A DNA stretch of 64,000 bases from Achromobacter deleyi (GTDB taxonomy: Bacteria > Pseudomonadota > Gammaproteobacteria > Burkholderiales > Burkholderiaceae_B): NCBI RefSeq assembly GCF_016127315.1, contig NZ_CP065997.1, positions 4,898,001-4,962,000 on the forward strand. Direction: 5' to 3'. Below, one piece after another: positions 36,701 to 45,302 of the stretch (position 1 is its first letter; every line of letters begins with the position of its first letter). The notes under the pieces are model-generated. The model ran no database searches and was not told the origin of the DNA. It worked only from the letters and a program-made list of their open reading frames with translations. A program made the position numbers and the translations under genes.

Positions 36701-39149
36701 CGATGGATGTGCCTTTCAGCGGTTCCTGGCCCAGGGGTCCGCCATCGTTCCTGTTGAGGTACAGCAGCGGGCTGCCCAGGATGACCTGCGCGCGCTCCGC
36801 GACAATGTCGCCCAGCAGGGTGGCGTTGCGTGACAAGCGGAAAGTGGTGTCTGTCAGCGCCAGTTTCCCGACGGCGAACTCGCGCGTTTCCCAATCCGGC
36901 TGGTCAAACGACACGGATTGCGTCCGGACGGAGTCATCCCCGAGATCGAGCAGCTTGCGCGCATCATCCGGGGTGTTGATCGCATGGATCACCGGGTGGC
37001 CCTGGAAGACCAGTTCGCCTTGCCGCTGCGTGAACGAGTTTTCGCCGAGGTCCATGCCGCCGTCGGCGATGAACACCGCCTGCGACGGGTTGGCGATGCT
37101 GACGTCGATATTGCCCTGCAGAGTTCCCGGGAAGATGAATTCCGACTGTCCGGGGAAGTACGCCCGTTTGCGTTCATTCGCCTTCGTCAGCGCGACCTCG
37201 CGGACTTGTCCCACGTATTCCCAGTAGTCCTCGCTGACGGGGGTGCTGTAGGCGGGGAAATTGTCTTGTTTCAAGACATAGTAGTCGGCCCCTTTCTTGT
37301 ACAGGTCGCCCCGCTGTCCGGTTCCCGACCTGATGGGCATCAGTATGTAATCGCTTACCGTTGGCGGGGCCACGGGCGCGACGTTGATGGTTACGGTTGC
37401 GGTCTTCGTCGCGGTGTTGGTGATCGTGGCGCCATGGTCTTTGGCATTGGCGTGCAGTCGATTGAACGTGATGTCATTGCCATTGAGGTTCAGGACCCCG
37501 CCGCGAGCGCCCCATTGGATACGGTCGGGGTCGACCTGCCTGCCGTCGCCAAGCACGACTTCGGCGCGGCCGCTGGACAGGGTGATGCCGTCGAACGCCT
37601 GGACGCTGCCGCCTGCGTCCGGCCGTTGCGACAGAATCACCTTGCCGTCACCCACTTTCAGGCCGCCCGGGTTGACGCCTTGGCCCGCGATGGTCAGGGT
37701 GCCGCGGCCGATCTTGTGCAGGTTGTCGCCGGCCACGCCGTTGACGCGCCAGACGACGGTGGCGCTTTCCTTGACGTCGATGCCGCCGCCCATCCAGGTC
37801 TGGTCCGTTTCCGGGGAAACCTCGTAGCTGTCGTGGAAGGTCAGCGAACCGGCTCCCTGGTTGATGGTGTCTTGCAAGGTGATTTCGCCACGGCCCGTGC
37901 CGTCTGCGGTGCGCAAGGACAGGTTCTTGCCGGCGTCGAGGCCTTCGAAGTCGAGCGCGCTGTTGGCGTCCGCATAGCTCAGGCCCGGCGTCTTCTTGTA
38001 GCCATGCATCAGGAACTGGCGGTCCTGCTGGGTCAGGCTGCCCACGCCCTGCGCGCGATCGAATGACCATTGCAACGGGCCTTTGCCTGCCGCGAAGACC
38101 ACTTCCGGATCATTGTCCTTGTCGAAAACGCTGGCGATAAAGTCCGATGGAAGGTGCGACCAGTAGACGTAACTCGCATCGTCGGGCAATTTAAGATCCG
38201 CCGTCACGCCAGCAAGCACCCACTGCTTATGCTCGGCATCCCAGGCGAACAATGGGGAACCGCTGTCGCCGTGCAGCGCGAATGAGGGCAACAGGCCGTT
38301 GTCTCCCCGCGCGACGACAAACGTCTCATTCGACCATGTCGGCGTCACGATGCCGCCTGTCGCCCATTTGTACGCATAACCGAGCTTATGCGCGCCGGGC
38401 GGGATTGCGATCGTTTCGTTCGCGGAGTCGAGGCCCCTTTCGGGATGATCGCCGACGAACTGGATACCCATGCCGACACGATAGAACAATGGGAATCGCT
38501 TTTTCTCTTCTTCTGTCCAGAGATCCGCATCGCCCATGGAAAGCAATGGTGTCGACGTGCGCGCCACCGGAAAGGTGGCGACTGGCGCCACGTCGGTGGC
38601 CAGTTTGCCCAGCCGGTTGAGATCGAAATCCCATTCCTGGGTCCAATCCCTCTCGCGGTGGTAATCCGGGTGCACGTCCCTGCGGATCTGGGAGTAGGTC
38701 GCGCCGGCAAAGCGGGTGCTGTCATGTCTGCCATTGTGCGCCACGCCGGCGGTGTATTGCGGTGCGATCAACGTTGCGATCCCGTTGTCGTCGCTGACGC
38801 TGGAGAAATCGATGAACGGAATGTCGCCGCTCAAGCGGCCGCGCAGGGCGCCCGATTTGTCGTGGATGGGAGCGCCCAGCGCGCCAGGCTGGAAAGCCCC
38901 CTTGTTTTCGGCGAAATCCCGGTAGGTCTGGTAGGGGATGTCGATGCTTACGTAACTGGCGCCCGCGATGCCTGGACACAGGCTGGCGAACAACAGGGGC
39001 AGGGCGGCCGATAGCTTGCCGATCGGCATTCTTGCGCTGGCCGACCGGGGGGTGGCCGTCGTCGAGCCACGTTTGCGTCCGCCGCATAACTCGGATACCG
39101 CGATCAACTGGTGCCGATGATCATATTTGAGTGAGTAGATCTTGTTCAT
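33783..39149 (-). CDS. SPATE-like S6 serine protease autotransporter
   Basis: 1788-residue secreted protease. The N-terminus is an extended autotransporter signal (MNKIYSLKY at the start, cleavage near AGA64). The S6 protease domain follows (YQTYRDFAENKGAFQPGA) with His138, Asp174 or Asp176, and Ser296 in HGDSGSPLF as the likely triad. The long passenger is beta-helix-like. A Thr/Pro/Asp-rich repeat linker covers about 1353-1412. The helix ETNQLNKRLGDV precedes a C-terminal barrel; cleavage after Asn1511 would leave 277 residues, the SPATE barrel length. Last residue is Phe. Base composition is less GC-rich than the neighbours, suggesting transfer. The Shine-Dalgarno is weak. Confidence 0.92.
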   Translation of the reverse strand: MNKIYSLKYDHRHQLIAVSELCGGRKRGSTTATPRSASARMPIGKLSAALPLLFASLCPGIAGASYVSIDIPYQTYRDFAENKGAFQPGALGAPIHDKSGALRGRLSGDIPFIDFSSVSDDNGIATLIAPQYTAGVAHNGRHDSTRFAGATYSQIRRDVHPDYHRERDWTQEWDFDLNRLGKLATDVAPVATFPVARTSTPLLSMGDADLWTEEEKKRFPLFYRVGMGIQFVGDHPERGLDSANETIAIPPGAHKLGYAYKWATGGIVTPTWSNETFVVARGDNGLLPSFALHGDSGSPLFAWDAEHKQWVLAGVTADLKLPDDASYVYWSHLPSDFIASVFDKDNDPEVVFAAGKGPLQWSFDRAQGVGSLTQQDRQFLMHGYKKTPGLSYADANSALDFEGLDAGKNLSLRTADGTGRGEITLQDTINQGAGSLTFHDSYEVSPETDQTWMGGGIDVKESATVVWRVNGVAGDNLHKIGRGTLTIAGQGVNPGGLKVGDGKVILSQRPDAGGSVQAFDGITLSSGRAEVVLGDGRQVDPDRIQWGARGGVLNLNGNDITFNRLHANAKDHGATITNTATKTATVTINVAPVAPPTVSDYILMPIRSGTGQRGDLYKKGADYYVLKQDNFPAYSTPVSEDYWEYVGQVREVALTKANERKRAYFPGQSEFIFPGTLQGNIDVSIANPSQAVFIADGGMDLGENSFTQRQGELVFQGHPVIHAINTPDDARKLLDLGDDSVRTQSVSFDQPDWETREFAVGKLALTDTTFRLSRNATLLGDIVAERAQVILGSPLLYLNRNDGGPLGQEPLKGTSIASTDADKSRYQGKVSVGGHSTLDIHEQFAGAIDAGDSAINVFSDQATLTGYSRFTASALTLHRGAHLRGAAGWYGDSVITVADGAALTLSGNTASLPSTDIRPADYFTNGIHLLGSDASVHMAPGSHSFSDISSLTASHITLGTPAATAPPQTVYAGAVSAAQADMQANDHSRWIITGDSTLKSLRASNAILGFDDKDLTQQAFMTRANPGSALALNPPPAGTTKASYTLTVDTVAASDSVFALRVDPTSGEHDQLTVSTQLDGSGNRLRITDFGIPRSGAATQARETLLVSAPSSTPADLFTLEQAFANVDVADTPAQGNPWLGGLAVSHDADQRQWRLISLRSDAPWRLTQDRQFDLLHLPTAGRVELSQPGADWTPHTLQTDTLIASGVHFALSARPQSGESDSILITTVAQGGDNSLDLTLLVHDPVPPDSSGALLLAAAPVTTADSYFKPGSVTQGLTVYTPNLEIVSNGTLKKWQLAYKGRPEALPPGETPTPGDAPTTPLPGDAGGGDKAEPPLGTGSTDTPPGADATGPADNPADTGSTGPADTPTDTGSTGPADTPTDTGSTGPADNPADTGVTGPVDTPTDTGSTGPAAPQAEKEPGLDPTPVGTPDTGTAARGTGGLSLFTPFSLRLSDLDALQSRGGIIDRLQQSGITANDDTIKQITSVRRQILRTSVLASLPKVAFVLETNQLNKRLGDVRQLNEQAGLWFKTSQGQADYEQLHLKHTTLQLGLDRKLGRQLYGVMGSYTQGSARGEGDLSEKHTTGGIGVYYAWINENGPFIDVVAKYLKTRQAYHLPANLNIDGQDARSTSLLASVQAGWRQNLFNGRAFVEPSIEVATGRASAYTLHGADNSVDVRINASTPIYAKIGAAAGLTLESDEQHALTLSAGLFRLQNLRRGGSVEILNNSVPGDRLSNPMADDSRYLVNVSLNARLSPNWRVYSQVESSFAGKLKHDYSGQVGVRYQF
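34913..35092 (-). repeat. Five 36-base repeats in the autotransporter linker
   Basis: Five consecutive 36-base units encode a 12-residue repeat of the type TGSTGPADTPTD, between the passenger and the barrel. Units differ at a few positions (TP/NP, ST/VT). They are in frame, so copy-number change would only alter linker length. Confidence 0.9.
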
Positions 39150-39256
39150 GGTGATGGGACGTGCGCCCGTTGGAAGGGGGGGCTGTCGCGGCGGGTTTTC
39201 TCGACATCGCTGCAAACGCGGCGGGCGGCATTTCCTGGCCGCCCGTTCGGAAATCA

Positions 39257-39309
39257 AGCAAGGACGCGCAGGAGGATTCCCGGAAGAAATCCTCCTGCGC
39301 GTCCTTGCT
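39257..39309. repeat. Perfect 22-bp inverted repeat
   Basis: Arms 39257-39278 and 39288-39309 are perfect reverse complements around a 9-base loop. It lies 80 bases past the tauR-like gene stop and about 108 bases upstream of the autotransporter start, both on the minus strand. It could act as a terminator for the first, but the following sequence (TTGATTTCC) is a poor U tract and the arms are longer than usual. Confidence 0.9.
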
Positions 39310-39389
39310 GGAATGGGATTGAACTTGAGTTTGGCGAGCCCTGCGTTGAATCAGCCGATAAATCGGACTGCTTCCATTTCAACGCCGGT

Positions 39390-40913
39390 TCAGGCGGCCG
39401 CCCGCAGGCGGAAACGGCGCACCACCTGCGCCAGTCTCTCGATGCCCGGACCGATATGCTCGGCGCGGATCGAGGTGAAGCCGACCCGCAGGAAGTTGCG
39501 CGGCGCGCCGGCCGCGTCCATGAAGAACACCTGGCCCGGTTCCACCACCACGCCTTCGGCCAGCGCGGCCTGCGCCAGTTCGGTGGCGTCCAGCCATTCC
39601 GGGCCTTTCAGCCAGCACGAGGAAGAACCGGTGATGGGCACGGCGGTGAAGTCGGGCAGCCAGTGCGCCAGCGCCTCGGCCAGCTCAGTGCCGCGCTTCT
39701 GATAGGCCTGCGATTGTCGCCGCAGCAGCGAATGATGGTGCCCCAGCGAAATGAACAGCGAGAACGCCCGCTGGATGTAGGCCGAGGGATGGCGCAGCAT
39801 CAGCCGGCGCAGCGCGCGCAGTTCGGCCGTGAGTTCGCGCGGCGCGACGATGTAGCCGATGCGCAGCCCCGGCGCGAACGACTTGGCCAGGCTGCCGACG
39901 TAGATCACGCGGCCGTCGCGGTCCAGGCTCTTGAGCGCTGGTATGGCGCCGTCGCCCCAGCGGCTTTCGCTTTCGAAATCGTCTTCGATGATGAGGCTGT
40001 CGGCCTGGCGCGCCAGCGTCAGCAGCGCCTCGCGGCGCGCCGGCGACAGCGTCACGGTGGTGGGGCACTGGTGGCCGGGCGTGACGAACAGATAGTCGCA
40101 GCCCAGCAGCTGGGTGCCGGTGCACAGCCCCTGTTCGTCCACCGGCAACGGCAGCAGGTGGCGGGTGTGGCTGGCGAAGATGTTGCGGGCATCGGGATAG
40201 CCCGGGTCCTCCATGCCGACCACGGTGTCTTCGTTGACCAGCAGGTCGGCCAGCAGATAGAGCGCGTGCTGCGCGCCGACGGTGACCACGATCTCTTCGG
40301 CGTCGGCCCAGATGCCGCGGCGCGGCAGCACCTGGGTGCGGATCTGCTCGATCAGGGCGCTGTCATCGTGGGTGATGAGGTCCGGCGCCCAGCTGCGGAT
40401 GTCCAGCACCGACAGCGCCTTGATGCAGCATTCGCGCCAGTCGGCGGTGGGGAACAGGTCCTGGTCGAACTGGCCGTAGACGAACGGGTAGGGCTGCGTC
40501 TGCCAGTCGCGCGGCTTGACGATGTTGCGTTGCCGGCTGGGCCGGAAGCGCAGCCGCTCGTCCCAGCGGACCTGGTCGGCCGAGGGCGTGGCGTCCACTT
40601 CGGCGGCGAGCGGCACCGCGCGGCCCTCCAGCACCCCGTCATGGACGAAATGGCCGCTGCGCTCGCGCGATTCCAGGTAGCCCTCGCTGACCAGCTGCTG
40701 GTAGGCGAACACCACCGTATTGCGGGCGATGCCCAGCTGGTCGGCCAGGTAGCGGCTGGACGGCACCGGCGCGCCCGGCGGCAGGTGGCCGCTGAGGATG
40801 GCCGACACCAGCATCTGCCGCACACGGCCCTGCAGGCTCAGGTTGGGCGCGCTTTCCCGTTCGAACAGGCGTTCCCACAACACAGGCTTGAGCATCGAGG
40901 CCTGGCTGGACAT
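39390..40913 (-). CDS. tauR: MocR-family regulator (TauR-like)
   Basis: 507-residue GntR-type winged HTH (residues about 20-90, LSLQGRVRQMLVSAILSGHL, PSSRYLADQLGIARNTVV) fused to a class I aminotransferase fold. The PLP-lysine motif is SLAKSFAPGLRIGY. MocR proteins of this length next to tauABC and taurine catabolic genes are TauR, which activates taurine genes with PLP and taurine. The start at 40913 precedes the HTH; the frame is open further upstream without homology-like sequence. Three candidate operator pairs exist in the region. Identification as TauR is by family and context. Confidence 0.82.
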   Translation of the reverse strand: MSSQASMLKPVLWERLFERESAPNLSLQGRVRQMLVSAILSGHLPPGAPVPSSRYLADQLGIARNTVVFAYQQLVSEGYLESRERSGHFVHDGVLEGRAVPLAAEVDATPSADQVRWDERLRFRPSRQRNIVKPRDWQTQPYPFVYGQFDQDLFPTADWRECCIKALSVLDIRSWAPDLITHDDSALIEQIRTQVLPRRGIWADAEEIVVTVGAQHALYLLADLLVNEDTVVGMEDPGYPDARNIFASHTRHLLPLPVDEQGLCTGTQLLGCDYLFVTPGHQCPTTVTLSPARREALLTLARQADSLIIEDDFESESRWGDGAIPALKSLDRDGRVIYVGSLAKSFAPGLRIGYIVAPRELTAELRALRRLMLRHPSAYIQRAFSLFISLGHHHSLLRRQSQAYQKRGTELAEALAHWLPDFTAVPITGSSSCWLKGPEWLDATELAQAALAEGVVVEPGQVFFMDAAGAPRNFLRVGFTSIRAEHIGPGIERLAQVVRRFRLRAAA

Positions 40914-41113
40914 GGCGGCTCCTTGTAGTGGCGGCGCGTCCCGGCGACGCCGGCGCAAGAGGCCAGGCGAGACCAGGGACGGAACCCCAGGATAGAGGAG
41001 CGGCATGGGCGAAAGGAATGCGGGATTGCCCTGCCGGCGGGGTGGGTCTGGACGCGCCGGCAGGAAAATGGAACGAGATAGGTCCTGGAATGCAACTCGT
41101 GGTGGGATCCGCG

Positions 41114-42101
41114 TCAGTCCGGCCTGGGTCGAAACGCGCTGCGGGACTCCAGCAGTCGACGGGTGTTTTCAAGCTCTTTCTGCAGCAATTCCGTATCGGG
41201 TAGCACCGTCCGGTAGTTCGCGGCCATCACCTGGGTCGGCAAGCCGTCCAACGCATATCGCGCCAGCGCGCTGCCCCGGTCGGCGCAGAGAATCAACCCC
41301 CACGGGCGGATTCTCGTCGGGATAGGCCCAATGTGCCTTGGCATAGTTGCAATACATGTGCATCTGCCCCACGTCGGAATGGCTCAGGCTACCCAGCTTC
41401 AGGTCGATGATGACCAGGCAGCGCAACTTGCGGTGGTAGAGCAGCAGATCCACCCGGTGCCAGGTCTGGTCGATGCGCAGCCGTCGTTGCCGCCCGACAA
41501 AAGTGAATCCTTCGCCCAGTTCAAGCAGAAAGTCCTCCAGCCGTTGGGTGAGCGCGGCCTCAAGATCGGACTCTGAGTATTCGTCCTTGAGATCGAGAAA
41601 CTCCAGGACGTACGGATCCTTGATTGCCTCGCCAGGGGTCATGGCATCCGCGGTCTGTGGCCTGGCTCCCTGGGCCAGCATCGCGACCTTGTCGCCGGAC
41701 AGTGCCGTGCGTTGGTAGAACTGGCTTTCGATCTGCCGGTCGAGCTGGCGTACGCTCCAACCTCCCCGTAGCGCCTCGGCGTGGTAGAACCGGCGGGCGT
41801 TGTCGTCCTTGACTGATAACAGCCGGACGTAGGCCGACCACGGCAGCGTGAATGCTTGTGTCAGGGCCGACAGCCTCAATTTCCCAGACACTGTCTGGGA
41901 AATTGAGGGTCTGCCTTTCTGCTCCGCCTCGACAATGCGGCGGCCAATATCCCAGTAGCTGGCCGTCATCAGGGCATTGACGTTGCGTGCGGCCGCCTGC
42001 CGTGCGGCATCGAGCAATTCGACGATGCCGTCGTGAATACCTTCGTAGCCAGCAGGTGGGGCTAGTCGCTTTCCGGTTTCTGAAGGGGGCATCCTGGTCA
42101 T
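41114..42101 (-). pseudogene. DUF1016/YhcG-type PD-(D/E)XK nuclease, frameshifted and internally shortened
   Basis: Broken gene of the DUF1016 family. The DUF1016 N-terminal part (GIVELLDAARQAAARNVNAL, YWDIGRRIVEAEQKG) and the nuclease part (DEYSESDLEAAL, RVDLLLYHRKLRCLVIIDLK) are present. One extra base in a G run on the coding strand (CCCCC at 41297-41301 on plus) shifts the frame; deleting it restores GLILCADRGSALARYAL to the stop at 41114. Compared with family members, roughly 50 residues between EQKG and ISQTVSGKL seem to be missing. The start at 42101 has GGAG nine bases upstream. GC content is lower than the flanks. Confidence 0.8.
41874..41908. repeat. 35-base palindrome inside the DUF1016 gene
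   Basis: Perfect 17-bp arms (41874-41890 and 41892-41908) around one central base, in frame, encoding the ISQTVSGKL segment. It marks the place where the N-terminal domain looks shortened. Confidence 0.9.
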
Positions 42102-42273
42102 GCTGTCATCTCCGTAGGATGCGGCGCATCGGCGATCCATCGGGGCCGACACGTGACCCATTTGGGGCGTGACGCACCGCATCATCTTCGGCATCAACAT
42201 AACGCAGGAAAACGTGGCCGCGGGACGCCCCGTGAGCTTTCAGTCCACACCGGATTGGCCCGCAGTCTGACGT

Positions 42274-43101
42274 TCAAATCCGTCCCTTCCAAGGAATCGC
42301 GAACTTCTCCAGATACCGCACCAGCAGATCGAAGGCGAACGCGAACACGCCGATCACGATGATGCCCATGATGACCGTGTCGCTGGCCAGGAATTGCGCC
42401 GCGTTCAGCACCATGAAGCCCAGCCCGCGGTCGGCCGCCACCATCTCGGCGGCGACCAGCGTGGTCCAGCCGACGCCGATGCCGATGCGCATGCCGGTGA
42501 AGATCTCGGGCATGGCGGCTTTCAGGATCACGTGCCATACGATCTGCATGCGGGTGCCGCCCATGGCATAGGCGGCGTGGATCTGCTCGATCGAGACCGA
42601 GCGCACGCCGGCGCGCGCGGCGATCGCCATGGGCGCGAAGATGGCCAGGTAGATCAGCAGGATCTTGGGGAATTCGCCGATGCCGAACCAGATGATGATG
42701 AGCGGCAGGTAGGCCAGCGGCGGCAGCGGGCGGTAGAACTCGATCGGCGGATCGAAGATGCCGCGGGCGTAGCGGTTCACGCCCATCAGGATGCCGACCG
42801 GGATGGCGGTGGCGCAGGCCAGGAAGAAGGCCGAGAACACCCGCGTCAGGCTGGCCAGGGCGTGCTCGGCCAGGGTCGAGTTGGCCACGCCGTCGGTCAT
42901 GGCGGACACGAACTTGCCGTACACCGCCTGCGGCGACGGCAGGAACAGCGGCTTGACCCAGCCGGCGTTGGTGGCCAGGAACCACAGCGCCAGCAGCGCG
43001 ATGCTGGTCAGCAGGCTGATGTGGCCGCTGTAGCCCGCGCCCGGCGCGCCGTAGACCTTGCCCGGCGCGGCGGGCCGGCGGCCGCCCAGGCCGCTAGGCA
43101 T
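42274..43101 (-). CDS. tauC: Taurine ABC transporter permease
   Basis: 275-residue inner-membrane permease of the TauC/SsuC class with about six helices. It has the family segment [23 protein letters not shown] and the EAA-type loop [27 protein letters not shown], then [23 protein letters not shown]. The start at 43101 overlaps the end of tauB by eight bases, so the two are translationally coupled. Sulfonate class follows from the adjacent TauA-type binding protein. Confidence 0.92.
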   Translation of the reverse strand: MPSGLGGRRPAAPGKVYGAPGAGYSGHISLLTSIALLALWFLATNAGWVKPLFLPSPQAVYGKFVSAMTDGVANSTLAEHALASLTRVFSAFFLACATAIPVGILMGVNRYARGIFDPPIEFYRPLPPLAYLPLIIIWFGIGEFPKILLIYLAIFAPMAIAARAGVRSVSIEQIHAAYAMGGTRMQIVWHVILKAAMPEIFTGMRIGIGVGWTTLVAAEMVAADRGLGFMVLNAAQFLASDTVIMGIIVIGVFAFAFDLLVRYLEKFAIPWKGRI

Positions 43102-43927
43102 GAGCGACCTGCGTGTCGGACGCGGCGAGTTCGTCGCCGTAGATGATGCCGAGGACTTGCTCGCGCATGGCGATGAAGTCGGGACTTGATTTGATACCGC
43201 GGCCATCGCGCGTCTCCAGGTAGCGCCGGTTGAAGTCCGGCTGGAAGGTGTGGGTGATGCGTCCGGGACGCGGCGACATGACGATCAGCCGCGAGCCCAG
43301 GAACAGCGCCTCTTCCACGCTATGGGTGATGAAGAAGAACATCTTGCCGGTCTGGCGCCAGATATCCAGCAGCAGCTCCTGGATGGTCTCGCGCGTCAGC
43401 GCGTCGAGCGCGGCCATCGGCTCGTCCATCAGCAGCATGGCCGGATCGCAGGTCAGGGCGCGGGCGATGCCCACGCGCTGCTGCATGCCACCGGACAGCT
43501 GGTAGATCATGTGGCGGTGGAAGTCCTTCAGGCCCACCAGCTCCAGGTTGCGGCGGGCGCGGGCGCGGCGGGTCTCCTTGTCCACGCCCTGCAGCTTGAG
43601 GCCGAATTCAGTGTTCTCCAGCACGTTCAGCCAGGGCAGCAGCGCGTGTTTCTGGAACACCACGCCGCGATCGGCGCCGGGGCCGATGATGGGCCGTCCG
43701 CCCAAGGTGATCTCGCCGTCGGTGGGCGACAGGAAGCCGGCCAGCAGGCTCAGCAGCGTGGTCTTGCCGCAGCCCGAGGCGCCCAGCGCGACGACGAATT
43801 CGCCGGGCTCGATGGTCAGGTTGACGTCCTGCAGCGCGACCACCGGCCCGCTGTCGTGCAGCCCGGGGTAGGTGACGCTGACGTGGTCCGCGCGCAGGGC
43901 CTGCGCGGGCGTGGCGGGTGTGGTCAT
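43094..43927 (-). CDS. tauB: Taurine ABC transporter ATP-binding protein
   Basis: 277-residue ATPase of the nitrate/sulfonate/taurine class: Walker [32 protein letters not shown] (Q-loop region typical of TauB/SsuB), signature [15 protein letters not shown], Walker [14 protein letters not shown], and switch His in [13 protein letters not shown]. The start is the ATG at 43927, preceded by GAGG. A 9-bp-stem hairpin lies in the gap to tauA upstream. It overlaps tauC. Confidence 0.94.
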   Translation of the reverse strand: MTTPATPAQALRADHVSVTYPGLHDSGPVVALQDVNLTIEPGEFVVALGASGCGKTTLLSLLAGFLSPTDGEITLGGRPIIGPGADRGVVFQKHALLPWLNVLENTEFGLKLQGVDKETRRARARRNLELVGLKDFHRHMIYQLSGGMQQRVGIARALTCDPAMLLMDEPMAALDALTRETIQELLLDIWRQTGKMFFFITHSVEEALFLGSRLIVMSPRPGRITHTFQPDFNRRYLETRDGRGIKSSPDFIAMREQVLGIIYGDELAASDTQVAHA

Positions 43928-43949
43928 GCGAGGTCCCCTTGCATGGTGC

Positions 43950-43973
43950 GGCGCCCGCGGCCAGGCGGGCGCC
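43950..43973 (-). other. Hairpin between tauA and tauB
   Basis: Perfect 9-bp arms GGCGCCCGC / GCGGGCGCC with a 6-base loop in the 89-base gap, without a U tract. Such structures often protect the binding-protein message and lower downstream expression. Confidence 0.55.
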
Positions 43974-44016
43974 GGGGCCGGACGCGGCTGGTGGCGCGCC
44001 CGGGGCATTGCCGCGG

Positions 44017-45045
44017 CTATTTGGCGGCCGCTTTGGCGTACTGGTCGGTGACGTGGGCGCTGTAGTCGCCCAGCGCCTTGTCGATCTGCTTCTGGTCCTT
44101 CAGGAACTTGGCGCTGGCGGCGAAGGCGCGCGCCGCGCCCGAATCCTTGCCGCCGCCCAGCCATTCGGGCGAAGCCTGTTCCTGGGCGGTCGGGAAGGTC
44201 AGCAGCTTGAGCGCGGTGGCGACGTCATCCGGTTTGCCGCCGATCAGCTTGACGATACTCTTTACCTGGGCCGAATCGGCGGTCCAGGCGGCGGGGTTGG
44301 CGCGGTAGGCGGCGTACGACTTGGCCAGCACGGCGGTGAAGGCGGCCATGAACTTGGGATTCTTGGCGGCCCAGGCGCGGTCGACCACCAGGCCGTCGAA
44401 GGTCGGCACGCTGGCGTGGCCGATGGCTTCCGAATCGGCGATGACCTTGCCGCTCTTCTCGATCTCGGTCAGGGCGGGCGGCCAGACGTAGGCGGCGTCG
44501 ATGTCGCCGCGCTGCCAGGCGGCGACGATCTGCGGCGGTTGCATGTTCAGGATGCGCACGTCGCGCGGGTTGATCTTCCAGACCTGCTCCAGTCCCACCA
44601 GCAGGTGGAAGTGGGAGGTCGATACGAACGGGGTGGCGACGCGCTTGCCCTTCAGGTCGGCGGTGCTGTTGATGCCCGAGCCATTGCGCGCCACCAGCGC
44701 TTCCGATTTGCCGATGTTGTCCAGGATCCAGAACAGTTCCAGGTCGACGCCGCGGGTGGCGGCCGAGGTGATGCCGGTGGAACCGAGCACGCCGACCGGC
44801 ACGTTGCCCGAGGCCAGCGCGGTGGAAATGTCGCCGCCCGAGGTGAACTGGCGCCAGTCGACCTGGTAGCCGGCGTCCTTGAGGGCGGCGTCGAAGCTGC
44901 CATCGGCGATGGCGGTCAGGAAGGGGCCGACGATGAGCTGGTAGCCCACGGTCAGGCGGGTCTGGGCGTAGGCGGGGGCGGCCAGCAGGGCGGCGGCCAG
45001 GCCGGCCAGGATGCTGCGGCGGATGAGGCGGTATAACGCGTTCAT
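44017..45045 (-). CDS. tauA: Taurine ABC transporter substrate-binding protein
   Basis: 342-residue periplasmic protein with a signal peptide ([28 protein letters not shown]). It matches TauA in several stretches: [25 protein letters not shown] (compare VPFISTTHYSLL of E. coli), [20 protein letters not shown] and AYVWPPAL. This is closer to TauA than to the alkanesulfonate protein SsuA. First gene of tauABC. GGAGC precedes the ATG. A YTGG direct-repeat pair lies 62-104 bases upstream. Confidence 0.93.
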   Translation of the reverse strand: MNALYRLIRRSILAGLAAALLAAPAYAQTRLTVGYQLIVGPFLTAIADGSFDAALKDAGYQVDWRQFTSGGDISTALASGNVPVGVLGSTGITSAATRGVDLELFWILDNIGKSEALVARNGSGINSTADLKGKRVATPFVSTSHFHLLVGLEQVWKINPRDVRILNMQPPQIVAAWQRGDIDAAYVWPPALTEIEKSGKVIADSEAIGHASVPTFDGLVVDRAWAAKNPKFMAAFTAVLAKSYAAYRANPAAWTADSAQVKSIVKLIGGKPDDVATALKLLTFPTAQEQASPEWLGGGKDSGAARAFAASAKFLKDQKQIDKALGDYSAHVTDQYAKAAAK

Positions 45046-45106
45046 GGTGAGCTCCGGTGGGGAATGGGCCGCGCCCCGACGCGACCGGCTTGTGCCGGTG
45101 CGGCCT

Positions 45107-45149
45107 GTGGTGCCAGTTTGCCCGGATGGGGCCACAGCGCTAGGGCCAG
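45107..45149 (-). promoter_or_regulatory. YTGG direct repeats upstream of tauA (candidate TauR site)
   Basis: On the minus strand CTGGCCCTAG (45149-45140) and CTGGCACCAC (45116-45107), 33 bases apart, one helical turn longer than the pairs at 23817 and 31738. The half-site sequence is of the same type. Confidence 0.5.
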
Positions 45150-45249
45150 ATGCCGTATTCGATAGGAGCCAATAGGCGGCCCGGCGGTGGGACGGGCGTT
45201 CTTGTGTGCGATCGCGGGCTCGCCCTAGGCCTTTTGGCGGAGGACGCGC

Positions 45250-45277
45250 AAAAAAAAGCCGCCCCCGAAGGGACGGC
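45250..45277 (-). terminator. Terminator after folE
   Basis: GC-rich hairpin (45258-45277, GCCG...CGGC ends with a CCC/GGG inner stem) followed on the minus strand by eight T. It lies 25 bases past the folE stop. Confidence 0.85.
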
Positions 45278-45302
45278 CGTTTCTGGCGATGCGCGGGGGC
45301 GT

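Noticed and set aside
39257..39309. Inverted repeat as ends of an insertion sequence
   Set aside because: The arms are only 9 bases apart with no transposase between or near them.
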